Assembly (NCBI RefSeq): GCF_018228765.1
Contig: NZ_CP073695.1
Coordinates: 2,651,218-2,715,217 of the forward strand
Length of the DNA stretch: 64,000 bases
Origin: Halorubrum ruber
GTDB taxonomy: Archaea > Halobacteriota > Halobacteria > Halobacteriales > Haloferacaceae
Direction of reading: 5' to 3'
The notes under the pieces were generated by a model. That model was not told where the DNA came from. It saw only the letters and a program-made list of their open reading frames with translations, and ran no database searches. The position numbers and the translations under genes are program-made. Below, in pieces: positions 18,874 through 26,862 of the stretch. Numbering within the stretch: position 1 is the stretch's first letter; every line of letters starts with the position of its first letter.

Positions 18874-19392
18874 ATGCGAAGCCAGTTGCGCCCCGTCCTC
18901 GCCGCCCTGCTCGCGCTGGTGTTCCCGGGGCTCGGCCACCTATCGTTGCGCCGATGGGGGCGGGCGCTGCTGTGGCACCTGACGATCGTCGGCGGCGGGG
19001 TCGCGCTGTTCACGCTGTACGACGTCGAACCGGTCGACCCCCTCGCCGACCCCGCGGCGGTGTCGGCCGCGGTCCCCACCGACGTGGCGCTCCCCATCGT
19101 CCTCCTGTCCGCGCTGTCGGCGCTCGACGCGTACCTCGTCGGGCGGGCGGACGCCGCCGAGCGCGACCGCATCGACGCCGCCACCGAGGCGATGCGGCGG
19201 CGGGCCGCGAACGCGGACGGCGACGACGGACCGGGAGGGGGTCGGTCCCCGCCGGCCGCGGCCGGCGACGGCGAGGACGGGGAGACGCTGGAGGTCACCT
19301 GTCCCAGCTGCGGCAAGGAGGTCGACGCCGACCTCGACTTCTGTCACTGGTGTACCGAACCCCTCCCGTGGGCCGAGTCGGACGACCGGTGA
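18874..19392 (+). CDS. Membrane protein with C-terminal zinc ribbon
   Basis: A 172-residue protein starting MRSQLRPVLAALLALVFPGLGHL. The PGLGH motif followed by RRWGRALLWHL is common in small prokaryotic membrane proteins of unknown role. Two or three hydrophobic segments precede an Ala/Arg-rich cytoplasmic helix and a zinc ribbon with CPSCGKEVDADLDFCHWC at the C-terminus. The combination suggests a membrane-anchored scaffold, but no function is known. Longer upstream reading is rejected because it runs into the divergent pantoate kinase promoter. Confidence 0.82.
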   Translation: MRSQLRPVLAALLALVFPGLGHLSLRRWGRALLWHLTIVGGGVALFTLYDVEPVDPLADPAAVSAAVPTDVALPIVLLSALSALDAYLVGRADAAERDRIDAATEAMRRRAANADGDDGPGGGRSPPAAAGDGEDGETLEVTCPSCGKEVDADLDFCHWCTEPLPWAESDDR

Positions 19393-19521
19393 CGCGGACG
19401 GCCCCACCGGTACCGGGACAGCGTCACCCGCGGTAGTTTCTCACCGCTGATAACTGAGAGCCAACTATCATATAACCCCGCCGAGAGGGTTCGGGTACGG
19501 ACGCGAACGACGGACGGAAAC

Positions 19522-20007
19522 ATGAGTCTGAATCCACGACGATACGACGTACGGGAGCTGCGCCGGATCGCGGACGCCCCGCGAGACGGTGCGGACGGAG
19601 CGCCTCGGGAGCGGGCGCTCCGGCGGCCGAACCAGAACCGAGCCGAGCAGGCGGCGCGCTCGGCCGCGTTCACGGAGCTGCTCCAGCGTCAGCGTGGTGC
19701 GCGGCTGAACGGGGGCGGGACCGCGGATCGACCGTACCTGACGGCGATCCCGGCGTCGCCCGCGGCGGAACGCGAGATCGGCGAGTGGCTCGGCTACCTC
19801 GTCGACGTCGGCGGCCACGTGCGGAGCCGGGACGCGCTGTCCTACTACGGCGAGATCGACTGGGTCGGCGACGACGCGGTCGCGGCGCTTTCGCGCCGGC
19901 TGGAAGGGTTCGACGCCCCGACGCGCGACCGGCCGTTCACCCCCGCGGACCACCGGATCAGCCTCGTCTCCATCGTCCGGATCGCTTCGTGTGCGAGTGA
20001 CCAATGA
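19522..20007 (+). CDS. FlaD/FlaE (archaellum motor-switch) domain protein
   Basis: A 161-residue protein. The first 70 residues are basic and apparently disordered. Residues about 73-155 (RPYLTAIPASPAAEREIGEW, LGYLVDVGGHVRSRDAL, YYGEIDWVGDDA and the Leu-rich RLEGF helix) match the Arch_fla_DE domain of FlaD/FlaE, which links the archaellum motor to chemotaxis signalling. No other archaellum gene is in the window, so this is a detached family member. Its last codons overlap the actin-like gene by ATGA, implying coupled translation. Confidence 0.8.
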   Translation: MSLNPRRYDVRELRRIADAPRDGADGAPRERALRRPNQNRAEQAARSAAFTELLQRQRGARLNGGGTADRPYLTAIPASPAAEREIGEWLGYLVDVGGHVRSRDALSYYGEIDWVGDDAVAALSRRLEGFDAPTRDRPFTPADHRISLVSIVRIASCASDQ

Positions 20008-21056
20008 GCGACGACGAATCCACGGACATCAACGAATCGGACGAATCGGCGGCGGTCGGCGTGAAACTCGGCAGCACCCGGACGGTACTCGACATTCCCG
20101 ACGGCCGGGGCGGCCGCGAGCGCCACTCGATACTGACCTGCCTCGCGACCTACGAGGACGCCATCACCGGCGAGGAGAAGGTGCTGTTCGGCGAGGAAGC
20201 CGCGGTGGAGTACCCCGACCGCGTGCGCTTCATGCTGCGCTCGGGCCTCCCCGAGGACGACGACAGCGTGGCGGACGCCGAGCGCTTCTTCGAGGCGGTC
20301 GTGGACGCCCACGACGTGCCCGAGGACAGCGCGGTCGTCTACGCGGTGCCGACCATCGACAACGAGGCGGGCGTCGAGAACCTCAAGTCGGTGATCGAGG
20401 GCTCCTCGATCGGGCAGGTCGAGACGCGGAGCTACCCCGAGTCGCTGTGCGGGGCGATCCCCGCCTACGGCGACGGGCTCGACGCGATCGACGAGGTGTT
20501 CGTCTCGGTGAACCTCGGCTCGACGACGATGGAGGCGTGCGCCTACCGGCGCGGCGAGCAGCTCTCGCCGTTCTCGACCGGCTCGGTGACCGGCAACGAG
20601 GTCGACCGCCGGATCGTCGCCGCCGTCGAGGAGGAGACCCAGGGCCGGGTCCACATCGACCGGACGACCGCCCGGGAGTACAAAGAGCAGCACGGCGACG
20701 TGTACGACTTCGAGCCGTTCACCGACGTGGTCCAGCAGCCGGGCGGCGGGAGCCACGAGTTCACCGTCGACCGCGGCGTCCAGGAGCCGATCGACCGCTA
20801 CATCGACGAGGCGGTCGACGTCGTCGCCAACGAGTTCCTCCCCGAGCTCGCGAACGACCACATGAAGCCCTACCAGCTGGCGCTCGGGCGCCCGCTCGCC
20901 GTCACCGGCGGCATGGCGTGCATCCCCGGCCTCACCGAGGAGTTCGAGAAGCGCCTCAGCGAGGAGCTCGACCGCGAGGTCGAGGTCGTCTCGCCCGACG
21001 AGCCCGCGCTCGCGGCCGCTGACGGCGCGGCGCGCATCGCGGCGCGGCTCGTCTGA
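20004..21056 (+). CDS. Actin/MreB-like ATPase (salactin-like)
   Basis: A 350-residue protein of the actin/Hsp70 ATPase fold. Phosphate-1 loop VGVKLGSTRTVL, phosphate-2 loop VSVNLGSTTMEACAY and adenosine motif LAVTGGMACIPGL are in the right order, with an acidic leader of about 20 residues. It resembles the haloarchaeal actin homologue known as salactin, a dynamically unstable filament former in Halobacterium; that identification is from memory of the family and is not certain. The coupled FlaD/E-domain gene upstream suggests a partner that could connect the filament to a polar or motility structure. Confidence 0.78.
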   Translation: MSDDESTDINESDESAAVGVKLGSTRTVLDIPDGRGGRERHSILTCLATYEDAITGEEKVLFGEEAAVEYPDRVRFMLRSGLPEDDDSVADAERFFEAVVDAHDVPEDSAVVYAVPTIDNEAGVENLKSVIEGSSIGQVETRSYPESLCGAIPAYGDGLDAIDEVFVSVNLGSTTMEACAYRRGEQLSPFSTGSVTGNEVDRRIVAAVEEETQGRVHIDRTTAREYKEQHGDVYDFEPFTDVVQQPGGGSHEFTVDRGVQEPIDRYIDEAVDVVANEFLPELANDHMKPYQLALGRPLAVTGGMACIPGLTEEFEKRLSEELDREVEVVSPDEPALAAADGAARIAARLV

Positions 21057-21134
21057 GCGGCGCGCGAGCGGTTCGGCGTTTTATTATTTTTAAATCCAAC
21101 AGCGGCCGATCCGCGCTACGCATATCGGGATCGA

Positions 21135-21522
21135 TGCGGTGGCGCGTGCCTGCGAGCGGCCGGCAGGCCGCGAGCAGCACCGCGCGAGGGAGTCGCTGGC
21201 GGCGCCAGCCGCCAGCGACGAGGCTGGGGAGGCGTGAGGTGCTGTGCGGTCGCGGTCGGGTGGGACTCAAAGGGGCAGTCGGGAGGCCGCAGTAGGCGAC
21301 GTAAGCACCGCAGCGAGCGAAGCGAGCGAGGAGCGCAACGAGCGTACTGCGGCCTCCCGGCTGGGACTTTGGCGGTGGTCACCGCCGATCTGCTCGTAGT
21401 TATTTATAAGCGAACGGCTGGAACTTTGGAGGCGTTCTCCGCCGATCCACAATCAGCTATTTATAAACGACCGGCCGCCACGTTGGCGACGCTTACCCCC
21501 GATCCACTGCCCAGTATTTATA
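21135..21522 (+). repeat. Structured intergenic repeat, copy D
   Basis: Fills the space between two convergent genes. Blocks: GGTGGCGCGTGCCTGCGAG, hairpin CGGCC/GGCCG, CACCGCGCGAGGGAG, a perfect GTCGCTGGCGGC hairpin, GAGGCTGGGGAGGCGTGAGG, GGGACTCAAAGGGGCAG. The long helix arms are GGGAGGCCGCAGTA and TACTGCGGCCTCCC, fully complementary and different from other copies. The tail has ATTTATAA boxes at 21402, 21459 and 21516, exactly 57 bases apart. The last box contains the TAA stop of the gene at 21518. Confidence 0.85.
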
Positions 21523-22021
21523 CGTCGAAGAGGCGTTCGGCGTCGTCCGCCTGCCGGCGGTAGATGCCGCGGCCCTTCAGCCGCGGCACCTCGTGGCGGT
21601 GGAGCCGCTCCGCTTCGGCGTCGTACACGAGCGGGAAGACGTTCGTCCGCCGCTTCGCGACCGTGAACCCGTTCATCGCGGCGAGCAGCGACGCGTCGGG
21701 GTCCGAGGTCGCGAACGTCATGTAGCCGATCGGCGTCGGCGCCTCGCCGCCGTCCGCGCGTCCGGGTTGGGGGTCGATCCGGTCGGCGAGCACGTCGCGG
21801 AACGCCGCCGCGGTGTCCGCGAGCGTCTCAGCGTCGCTCCCGTCTCCCTCAGTTTCGTCCGCCTCGACGAGCGTCGCCAACACCGCCACGTCGCCGAGCG
21901 TGTCGTCCGTCTCGCGGGTCATCCACATGCGCTCGAACTCCTCCGCCCCCGCCTCGACCGCCTCGAAGCCGTGGTCGCGCCGGTTCGCCGCGACCGCGTC
22001 CCGGTAATCGCTGATCTCCAT
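21518..22021 (-). CDS. Haloarchaeal protein of unknown function
   Basis: A 167-residue soluble protein starting MEISDYRDAVAANRRDHGFE. It has an acidic N-terminal half and a C-terminal half with GYMTFATSDPDASLLAAMNGF and FPLVYDAEAERLHRHEVPRLKGRG. I recognise no characterised domain. A TATTTTTTAGC box 20-31 bases before the ATG supports the start. The stop codon is provided by the last ATTTATA box of repeat copy D. Confidence 0.75.
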   Translation of the reverse strand: MEISDYRDAVAANRRDHGFEAVEAGAEEFERMWMTRETDDTLGDVAVLATLVEADETEGDGSDAETLADTAAAFRDVLADRIDPQPGRADGGEAPTPIGYMTFATSDPDASLLAAMNGFTVAKRRTNVFPLVYDAEAERLHRHEVPRLKGRGIYRRQADDAERLFDV

Positions 22022-22119
22022 AGGACCCCCACGACCTACATGCTAAAAAATAACACACATGATCTGCGGGGGAGCGCCCCCGGCAGTAAGGCTATACGTG
22101 CGCCGGTGCTGTCGGACCC

Positions 22120-22755
22120 ATGACACCGACGCGACGGCGCTACCTCCGCGGGGTCGGCGGCGCGAGCGCCGGCGGGCTGCTCGCGCTCGCCGGCTGTACG
22201 TCGACTCCCGACGGTAGCGACGGCAACGGCATCGACAGCGGCAACGGCACCGACATCGGCGGCACGCGCCCCGAGGGAACCGGCGGGCCGGGCGTCTCGA
22301 TCGTCTCCGTCGACGACGAGGTCGAGCTCCCGATTCGGCCGGCCGTCGAGATCGCTCGCGAGGCCGCGACGGAGGACCACCCGCCGCAGCTCCGCACGAG
22401 GCTGACGAACGCGGGCGACGAGCGGATTCGCGTCGGCGAGGGGCGGGCCGCGCACTTCGAGTACGTCTCCGACGCGGACGACGCGCTCGTGCTGCTCCCG
22501 GCGGGCGGCGAGTATCCCGCCGAACCCGGCTGCTGGCGGCTGACCGACACCATCGCGATCACCGAGGAGTACCGGACGTTCGCGCTCGACCCCGGCGAGT
22601 CCAGCGAGCGCCTCGTCGACCTGTACGCGACGCCCGGCGAGGACGCCTGCCTCCCGGTCGGCGAGTACCGGTTCGAGACGACGGTTTCCGTCGTGTCCGA
22701 CGACGCCGAACCGCAGTCGTCGGCGACGTGGGGCTTCTCCGTCGTGCTGGAGTGA
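22120..22755 (+). CDS. Tat-exported lipoprotein, function unknown
   Basis: A 211-residue secreted protein. The N-terminus has a twin-arginine signal RRRYLRGVGG, a short hydrophobic run and a lipobox ending LALAGC, so the mature protein should be a membrane-anchored lipoprotein. A Ser/Gly/Asp linker follows, then a beta-rich domain of about 150 residues with two Cys (EPGCWRL and GEDACLPVG) that may form a disulfide, resembling the small immunoglobulin-like folds of haloarchaeal surface lipoproteins. A GCTATACG box 27 bases upstream supports the ATG. Confidence 0.82.
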   Translation: MTPTRRRYLRGVGGASAGGLLALAGCTSTPDGSDGNGIDSGNGTDIGGTRPEGTGGPGVSIVSVDDEVELPIRPAVEIAREAATEDHPPQLRTRLTNAGDERIRVGEGRAAHFEYVSDADDALVLLPAGGEYPAEPGCWRLTDTIAITEEYRTFALDPGESSERLVDLYATPGEDACLPVGEYRFETTVSVVSDDAEPQSSATWGFSVVLE

Positions 22756-22859
22756 GCGGCGGTCGCCGGACCCCCGCCCGTCGGCCTCGCCGCGCGAAAT
22801 ACATACTGCTCTATAGCCCTCTTAGGAACGGTTAATCCGGCGCGCCGAGACGCACGAGT

Positions 22860-23282
22860 ATGAACGACGACGTCGTCACGTTCGGGTTCGTCTGCGTCCA
22901 GAACGCCGGCCGCAGCCAGATGTCGGCGGCGTTCGCGGAGCGCGAGCGCCGCGAGCGCGGCCTCGACGACCGCGTCGAGATCGTGACCGGCGGGACGCAC
23001 CCGGCCGACGAGGTCCACCCCGAGGTCGTGGAAGCGATGCGGGAACTCGACATCGACCTCGCCGACCGCGTCCCCCGGGAGGTTTCGACCGCCGAGCTCG
23101 ACGCGTGCGACGTGGTCGCCACCATGGGATGTTCGACGCTGACGCTGGCCGACGGCGTCGAGGGGCGCGACTGGGCGCTCGACGACCCGCACGGACAGGA
23201 CCTCGAGCGCGTCCGCGAGATCCGCGACGAGATCGAAGGACGCGTCCGAGGTCTCTTCGACGAGTTCTTCGACGAGGCGTAG
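22860..23282 (+). CDS. Low-molecular-weight phosphatase / arsenate reductase family
   Basis: A 140-residue protein starting with the phosphate-binding loop FVCVQNAGRSQMSAA, the C-x5-R-S signature of low-molecular-weight tyrosine phosphatases and thioredoxin-type arsenate reductases. ALDDPHGQD near residue 105 supplies the conserved catalytic Asp. The second resolving Cys pair typical of ArsC is not complete, though CDVVATMGC holds two Cys, so either phosphatase or arsenate reductase is possible. A TTAATC box about 26 bases upstream supports leaderless translation. Confidence 0.85.
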   Translation: MNDDVVTFGFVCVQNAGRSQMSAAFAERERRERGLDDRVEIVTGGTHPADEVHPEVVEAMRELDIDLADRVPREVSTAELDACDVVATMGCSTLTLADGVEGRDWALDDPHGQDLERVREIRDEIEGRVRGLFDEFFDEA

Positions 23283-23325
23283 GCGGCGGACAACGGACTC
23301 CGCGGTTTACTGGATCGCTGAAAAG

Positions 23326-23399
23326 TAGTCCCGGGCGGATTCGAACCGCGGTCACTCCGCTTCGCTCCGTTCCCTGCTTCGAATCCGTAATCGGGACTA
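23326..23399. repeat. Palindrome built from the 3' end of tRNA-Gln
   Basis: Positions 23326-23349 repeat exactly the 24 bases that form the 3' acceptor and T-arm of the adjacent tRNA-Gln. The opposite end (about 23376-23399) carries an imperfect inverted copy, so both strands read TAGTCCCG followed by CGGATTCGAA. From 23398 to 23326 the reverse strand is 73 bases, the same as the mature tRNA-Gln, with acceptor and T-arm intact but D- and anticodon-arms replaced. It may be a tRNA relic, a remnant attachment site or a processing signal. Confidence 0.7.
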
Positions 23400-23423
23400 T
23401 TCGTCCTCACTTCGTTCGGAGAA

Positions 23424-23574
23424 TAGTCCCGGGCGGATTCGAACCGCCGTCAATGGCTGACTTCGGGTATCCGACGGGCGTTCTTACCGGAACGCCCAAC
23501 AACCGCGTTTGAGTCGCAGACGCGGACGGATTCCCTCCAAAGGCCATTATGATTGGCCACTACACCACGGGACT
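23424..23574 (-). tRNA. tRNA-Gln (anticodon UUG) with a 78-base intron
   Basis: The reverse strand folds as a tRNA: acceptor arms AGTCCCG and CGGGACT, T-arm GCGGTTCGAATCCGC, and anticodon stem ATGGC/GCCAT around loop CTTTGGA with anticodon TTG at 23538-23540. The loop is interrupted after position 37 by an intron at 23459-23536. Around the splice sites a four-base-pair central helix (CTTT with GAAG) is flanked by three-base bulges GGA and TCA, the archaeal bulge-helix-bulge recognised by the splicing endonuclease. The mature tRNA is 73 bases; CCA is not encoded. Confidence 0.93.
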
Positions 23575-23644
23575 GCGACTCCGGCTAACCGGCGGGCACT
23601 CAAGTACGTTACTCTCCGCGGCGCGTCCAGAGACCGTCTCCCGA

Positions 23645-24235
23645 CTACGCCCCCTCCTCGATCCGGTCGTACCGCTCCTCGAAGTTCTCCCGGCAGGAGC
23701 CGCAACAGAAGTGGTACAGCGTCCCGTCGATCCGGGCCGACTCCCCCTCGGCGGTGACCGTGTTGCCGCACTCGACGCAGTCGACCGCGAGGTCCGCGTC
23801 CCCGACCGCGGGCGACCACTCGTGGGCGTCGAGCGGGCGCACCGACAGCTCGGTTACGCTCTCTAACCCGACCGCCTCGTCGACGAGGTCGCGGGCGGTC
23901 CCCTCCTCGACGCGCGCGGCGACCGTCACCTCGCCGTCCGCGGTGAGGAACGCGTGCTCGACGCGCTCGTGGGCCGCGACCGCCTCGTGGACGCGCTCGG
24001 CGTCCGCGGGGTCGACGGCGAGCGTCGCGAGGACCCGCAGCCCGTCGGAGAGCGCGTCGCCGTCGATCTGGAGCGTGAACCCCTCGATCACGCCCACCTC
24101 GCGGAGCCGGTCCACGCGGTCGGACACCGCGGGCGCCGACAGGTCCACCCGCTCGGCGATATCGCTGTACGGCCGCCGCGCGTCGGCCAGCAGCAGCCGG
24201 ATGATCTCTCGGTCCGTCTCGTCGAGCGTGCGCAT
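23645..24235 (-). CDS. Lrp/AsnC-type regulator with C-terminal TRASH metal-binding domain
   Basis: A 196-residue regulator. Residues 1-60 are an AsnC-type winged helix (LDETDREIIRLLLADARRPY, SAPAVSDRVDRLREVGVI), the middle is an Lrp-like ligand domain, and the C-terminus is a TRASH domain with CVECGNTV and FCCGSCRENFEERY that binds soft metals. This architecture matches haloarchaeal copper-responsive regulators of copper efflux. A TATA-like CTTTTGCC box 28 bases upstream supports the ATG at 24235. It is divergent from a CopZ-like gene, the expected target. Confidence 0.9.
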   Translation of the reverse strand: MRTLDETDREIIRLLLADARRPYSDIAERVDLSAPAVSDRVDRLREVGVIEGFTLQIDGDALSDGLRVLATLAVDPADAERVHEAVAAHERVEHAFLTADGEVTVAARVEEGTARDLVDEAVGLESVTELSVRPLDAHEWSPAVGDADLAVDCVECGNTVTAEGESARIDGTLYHFCCGSCRENFEERYDRIEEGA

Positions 24236-24362
24236 GACCGGGCGTTCGACCGGCGCGGGCAAAAGCAGTCCGGCGATCGAAGGACGCGAAAACGATCCCG
24301 AGAACCGGTCGCCCACGGGGGCGACGGAAAGGCAGTTGTGCCCGCGGCGCAAACCGGCGCGC

Positions 24363-24557
24363 ATGACGACGATAGACGTCGACGGCATGTCGTGTACTGG
24401 CTGCGAGGACAACGTGACCGACGCGCTCGGCGAGCTGCCGGGCGTCGAGTCCGCGAGCGCCGACCACGAGGCGGGCACCGCGACCGTCGAGGGCGACGTC
24501 GACGTCGACGCGGTCGTGGCCGCCATCGAGGAGGCCGGCTACGAAGCGTCCGCGTAA
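24363..24557 (+). CDS. Heavy-metal-associated (CopZ-like) copper chaperone
   Basis: A 64-residue single HMA domain with the metal-binding motif GMSCTGCEDNV near the N-terminus and a ferredoxin-like beta-alpha-beta pattern ending EEAGYEASA. Such proteins shuttle Cu(I) to P-type ATPases. It faces the TRASH-domain regulator across a 127-base divergent promoter. No copper ATPase is in the window, which is unusual for this pair; the pump may lie elsewhere on the genome. Confidence 0.92.
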   Translation: MTTIDVDGMSCTGCEDNVTDALGELPGVESASADHEAGTATVEGDVDVDAVVAAIEEAGYEASA

Positions 24558-24600
24558 GCGAATCGCTGCCCCTTTTCCGCCCGAGCGCGCTCGCGGGGAC

Positions 24601-25491
24601 ATGGACACGGTACTGATCACCGGAAGCGCCGGCGGCGTCGGCGCGTGGACCGTCGACGCGCTCTCCGACGCGGGCCGCGAGGTGGTCGCCGTCGACCGCG
24701 AAACGCCGCCGACGGACGACCGCCGAGACGACGTCGACTACGTGGCGGCGGACCTCACCGACTACGGCGAGACGCGCCAGGTGGTCGACGCCGCCGCGCC
24801 CGACGCGGTCGTCCACCTCGCCGCGATCCCGCACCCAGAGGACCACGCCGGCTCGCGGGTGTTCGCGAACAACGTCGAGAGCGCGTACAACGTCTTCGAC
24901 GCGGCCGGCGCCGCTGGCGCCCGCATCGTTTGGGCGTCGAGCGAGAGCCTCTACGGCACCGTCTTCGCCGAAGACGACTGGCTCCCCGACAGCCTCCCGA
25001 TCGACGAGGAGACGCCGACCGAACCCGAGGACCCGTACGGGCTCTCGAAGGTCGTCGGCGAGGAGGTCGCGGCCGCCGCCGCCCGCCGGCACGGCGTCCC
25101 CGCAGTCTCGCTGCGCCTCTCGTGGGTCACGCTCCCGGGCGACGAGCGGCGCCGCGAGGCCCGGGAGACGTTCGACCCCGCGACCGCGGAGCCGAGCGGC
25201 AACTGCTGGTCCTCCGTCGACGTGCGCGATGTCGTCTCCGCGATCGAGGCCGCGATCGACCCCGAGACCGAGGTCGACGGCCACGAGGCGGTGCTGATCG
25301 TCTCTGCGGAGAATTTCCTCGGCCGCGACACCGCCGCGACGATCGAGGCGGTTCACGGCGACCGCCCCGCCGACTGCGACCTCGACGGCGACGAGTCCGT
25401 CTTCGACTGCTCGAAGGCGAAGCGGCTGCTCGGGTGGGAGCCGGCACACTCGTGGCGCGACGAGGTCGAAACGGACGGCGAGAGCGACTAA
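24601..25491 (+). CDS. NAD-dependent epimerase/dehydratase (extended SDR)
   Basis: A 296-residue extended short-chain dehydrogenase. The N-terminal ITGSAGGVGAWTVDAL is the NAD-binding glycine motif; DPYGLSKVVGEEVA holds the catalytic Tyr and Lys, and SSESLYGTVF the preceding Ser. It resembles haloarchaeal sugar-nucleotide or sugar dehydrogenase-like SDRs, including the group of NAD-dependent glucose-6-phosphate dehydrogenase, but substrate residues cannot be assigned. A CCTTTTCC box about 25 bases upstream of the ATG suggests its own promoter. Confidence 0.88.
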   Translation: MDTVLITGSAGGVGAWTVDALSDAGREVVAVDRETPPTDDRRDDVDYVAADLTDYGETRQVVDAAAPDAVVHLAAIPHPEDHAGSRVFANNVESAYNVFDAAGAAGARIVWASSESLYGTVFAEDDWLPDSLPIDEETPTEPEDPYGLSKVVGEEVAAAAARRHGVPAVSLRLSWVTLPGDERRREARETFDPATAEPSGNCWSSVDVRDVVSAIEAAIDPETEVDGHEAVLIVSAENFLGRDTAATIEAVHGDRPADCDLDGDESVFDCSKAKRLLGWEPAHSWRDEVETDGESD

Positions 25492-25524
25492 AGTAGGGGT
25501 CGAGGTCGCGGTCGCGACCGGGGG

Positions 25525-26859
25525 TCAGACCTCCTCGTCCCGTTCGTCCGAGTCCTCCGCGTCGGCGTCGGTCGGACGTGAGTCCGTGTCCCAGACGTCC
25601 CCTTCGTTCGGTACGTCGACATCGGGGGCGTCGAGGTCGGCGGCGTCGACCCCGCGGTCCGGCGAGTCGCCGTCCTCGGCGGGAGCCGAGGGGCTCGCGG
25701 CCGAGTCCGGACTCGCCGCCGCCGTCGGGCCGGGGTCCGCGTCGGTGACCGCATCGGCGTCGGCGGGGCCCTCTCCGTCCCCCTCGACCGCCGGCGCGGG
25801 CGGGCGGTAGGTGTAGACGAACTCGCCGGAGACGGCGTGGAACGCGCCGGTCTCGGGGTCCTCCACGACGCCGGTGTCGTTGTCGATCGCGAAGTCGACG
25901 AGGTCCCGCAGCGACCCCGCTTCGGCGGTCGGCCGCTCGTGGACCGACGCCGGGAGCCGGAACGTCGTGATCCACTCGGCGAACTCCGAGCGGTCGTCGC
26001 GGTAGGAGAGGTACTCCCGCTCCGCGTCGGTGAGCGCGAGGTCGTACTCCCGCGTCGCGTACCCGATCCCGCCGGCGCCGACGAGGCCGACGAGCAGGAG
26101 GAGCGGCCCGCCGAACGAGCGGAGCACGCCGTACTCCCGCTCCACGGTCATCTGCTCGGTCCGCTCAGTCGTGTCGGACTGGACGCCGGGCTCGTCGACG
26201 GAGTACGTGTCGCCGCCGTGGGTGATCGTCATGTCGAGCGTCTGCGTCGACGCCGTCGGGACGCCGCCGATCGACCCGTCGACGGCCACGTCGGTCGTGA
26301 CGAACGTCTCCGTCTCGCCGGGCGAGGCGCCGAGCTCCTCCTCGATCGACGCCACCCGCCCGTCTATCGCGGTGCTGTTGAGCGCGAACGAGGCGTTCAC
26401 CGTCTCGCCGGGCGAGACGCCGGAGACGGTCTCCGACGCGAGCGGCTCCGTCTCGCGCCAGTAGACGGTCCCCTCCTCGCCGACGTTGCGGATCACGAGC
26501 GTGGAGCCGACCTCGACGGTGACGTTCTCGGCGGTCGACGCCGCGTAGCTCGTCGCCACGTCCACGTCGAGCTCCGGCGCGATCCGCGTGAAGTACGTGT
26601 CGCGCCCGTCGAGCTCCGTGCCGGTCTCGAAGACGGCGTTCGGCTCCGTCACCGTCGCGCTGTGGCGGTACTCGCTCTCGACGGTGAGAGACGAAACCGT
26701 CCGGCTCTCCGTCTCCGTGCCGGGGTCGACGTGCGTCGTGTACGCGAGCCCCGCCCCGACCGCGACGAGGAGGAGACAGACGACGAGGATCGCGGTGGAC
26801 TGTGCGTTCAGGACGGCGCGGAGCCGGAGTCGACGTTCGTTGGGAGCGTCTTCGGACAT
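25525..26859 (-). CDS. DUF5305-type membrane protein of a surface-protein cluster
   Basis: A 444-residue protein: an N-terminal transmembrane helix after an Arg-rich start, an extracellular beta-rich region of about 220 residues, a second helix (FGGPLLLLVGLVGAGGIGY), a cytoplasmic domain, and an acidic Pro/Ala/Asp-rich tail. This layout matches haloarchaeal DUF5305 proteins, which regularly sit next to type I signal peptidases and SipW-type exported proteins. Its start lies three bases after the signal peptidase stop, indicating one operon. A role in handling or anchoring the exported partner proteins is inference. Confidence 0.8.
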   Translation of the reverse strand: MSEDAPNERRLRLRAVLNAQSTAILVVCLLLVAVGAGLAYTTHVDPGTETESRTVSSLTVESEYRHSATVTEPNAVFETGTELDGRDTYFTRIAPELDVDVATSYAASTAENVTVEVGSTLVIRNVGEEGTVYWRETEPLASETVSGVSPGETVNASFALNSTAIDGRVASIEEELGASPGETETFVTTDVAVDGSIGGVPTASTQTLDMTITHGGDTYSVDEPGVQSDTTERTEQMTVEREYGVLRSFGGPLLLLVGLVGAGGIGYATREYDLALTDAEREYLSYRDDRSEFAEWITTFRLPASVHERPTAEAGSLRDLVDFAIDNDTGVVEDPETGAFHAVSGEFVYTYRPPAPAVEGDGEGPADADAVTDADPGPTAAASPDSAASPSAPAEDGDSPDRGVDAADLDAPDVDVPNEGDVWDTDSRPTDADAEDSDERDEEV

Positions 26860-26862
26860 GTG

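Noticed and set aside
23283-23600. Integrated element at tRNA-Gln
   Set aside because: The duplicated tRNA end is only 24 bases from the tRNA and no integrase is present, so at most a relic remains.
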